Below, in pieces: positions 63,865-64,000 of a stretch of 64,000 bases of DNA; within the stretch, counting starts at the first letter, position 1; every line of letters begins with the position of its first letter. A program made the position numbers and the translations under genes. The notes below the pieces were generated by a model that saw nothing but the letters and a program-made list of their open reading frames with translations, was not told the origin of the DNA and ran no database searches. This DNA is from Streptomyces sp. SID8352 (lineage in GTDB: Bacteria > Actinomycetota > Actinomycetes > Streptomycetales > Streptomycetaceae). Where the stretch lies: positions 468,019-532,018 of the forward strand of contig NZ_WWGX01000022.1 in NCBI RefSeq assembly GCF_009862265.1, read 5' to 3'.

Positions 63865-64000
63865 TCAGAAGCCGTGCCGGAGGCCGCCGTCGACGGGGAG
63901 CATGACGCCGGTGACGTAGGAGGCGGCCGGGGAGAGCAGGAAGGCCGCCGCCCGGCCGAACTCCTGCGGGGTGCCGTAGCGGCGCAGCGGGACGCGGGAC
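63865..64000 (-). CDS. SDR family oxidoreductase, C-terminal fragment
   Basis: The last 44 residues of a short-chain dehydrogenase/reductase lie in the window: [20 protein letters not shown] followed by [18 protein letters not shown] and stop. The GTPQEFG and ITG-like VTG(V)xxxVDGG pattern is the usual SDR C-terminus. The catalytic and cofactor parts are beyond the right edge, so the substrate cannot be told. Confidence 0.9.
   Translation of the reverse strand, partial: SRVPLRRYGTPQEFGRAAAFLLSPAASYVTGVMLPVDGGLRHGF

Overview
The window is a high-GC (roughly 72-74 percent) chromosomal segment of a Streptomyces species. This follows from third-position GC bias, frequent GTG and TTG starts, many four-base ATGA or GTGA overlaps, and gene content: sufRBD-Rieske-sufCSU, ectABCD, an LAETG-anchored SCO1860-like protein, a cobalamin operon, a PhoP-boxed phosphate transporter and a Gbn-like nucleoid protein. 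From memory the gene order runs parallel to the Streptomyces coelicolor core chromosome between about SCO1937 and SCO1838. I see no integrase, transposase, phage, CRISPR array, tRNA or rRNA.

Layout. 1-4.4 kb (minus): pentose phosphate operon tkt-tal-zwf, with zwf cut by the left edge. 4.8-8.0 kb: haem A synthesis, ctaB (plus) and ctaA (minus), with two small genes between them. 8.3-10.8 kb (minus): an ABC-2 type transporter pair and an AAC(3)-like acetyltransferase. 11.0-17.7 kb (plus): the iron-sulfur assembly operon, led by the repressor gene sufR with an operator at its start codon and ended by a 17-bp hairpin. 17.8-20.4 kb: an SMR transporter, dapD, and a convergent dapA. 20.5-28.1 kb: holin-like and DUF3618 membrane proteins, a tandem-domain monooxygenase behind a MerR-type promoter, a secreted nuclease, a conserved unknown protein and a PhoX phosphatase with a PHO box. 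28.3-31.9 kb (minus): a double TerD-domain protein, a class B penicillin-binding protein and a GNAT acetyltransferase. 32-36.2 kb: a FrnE-like DsbA oxidoreductase and ectABCD. 36.6-40.8 kb: an aminotransferase, a membrane protein, an amidohydrolase and an LAETG-anchored protein. 40.8-50.1 kb: cobalamin genes under a B12 riboswitch, interrupted by a ZIP-family transporter. 50.3-52.1 kb: Pit transporter with a PHO box. 52.2-59.6 kb: an aldolase, a hydrolase, a paralogue of the unknown protein, an ABC-F ATPase preceded by a seven-codon leader ORF, gbn and an enoyl-CoA hydratase. 60-63.4 kb: an Asp23/AmaP envelope-stress cluster. 63.9 kb to the end: the tail of an SDR gene.

How it works together. 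Most of the window is housekeeping metabolism: NADPH and pentose supply, haem A for the terminal oxidase, Fe-S cluster assembly, lysine/diaminopimelate, B12 and compatible solutes. The best new-looking material is regulatory: a leaderless seven-codon ORF before the ABC-F gene, a dense GATC cluster upstream of the gene for a presumed GATC-binding protein, an in-frame mini-ORF between the B12 riboswitch and cobD, an orphan MerR-type promoter, and two promoter-proximal palindromes at sufR. I did not find a clearly undescribed multi-gene system. The Asp23/P10-like/AmaP cluster and the pair of unknown paralogues (24853-26280 and 54660-56072) are the least understood coding parts.
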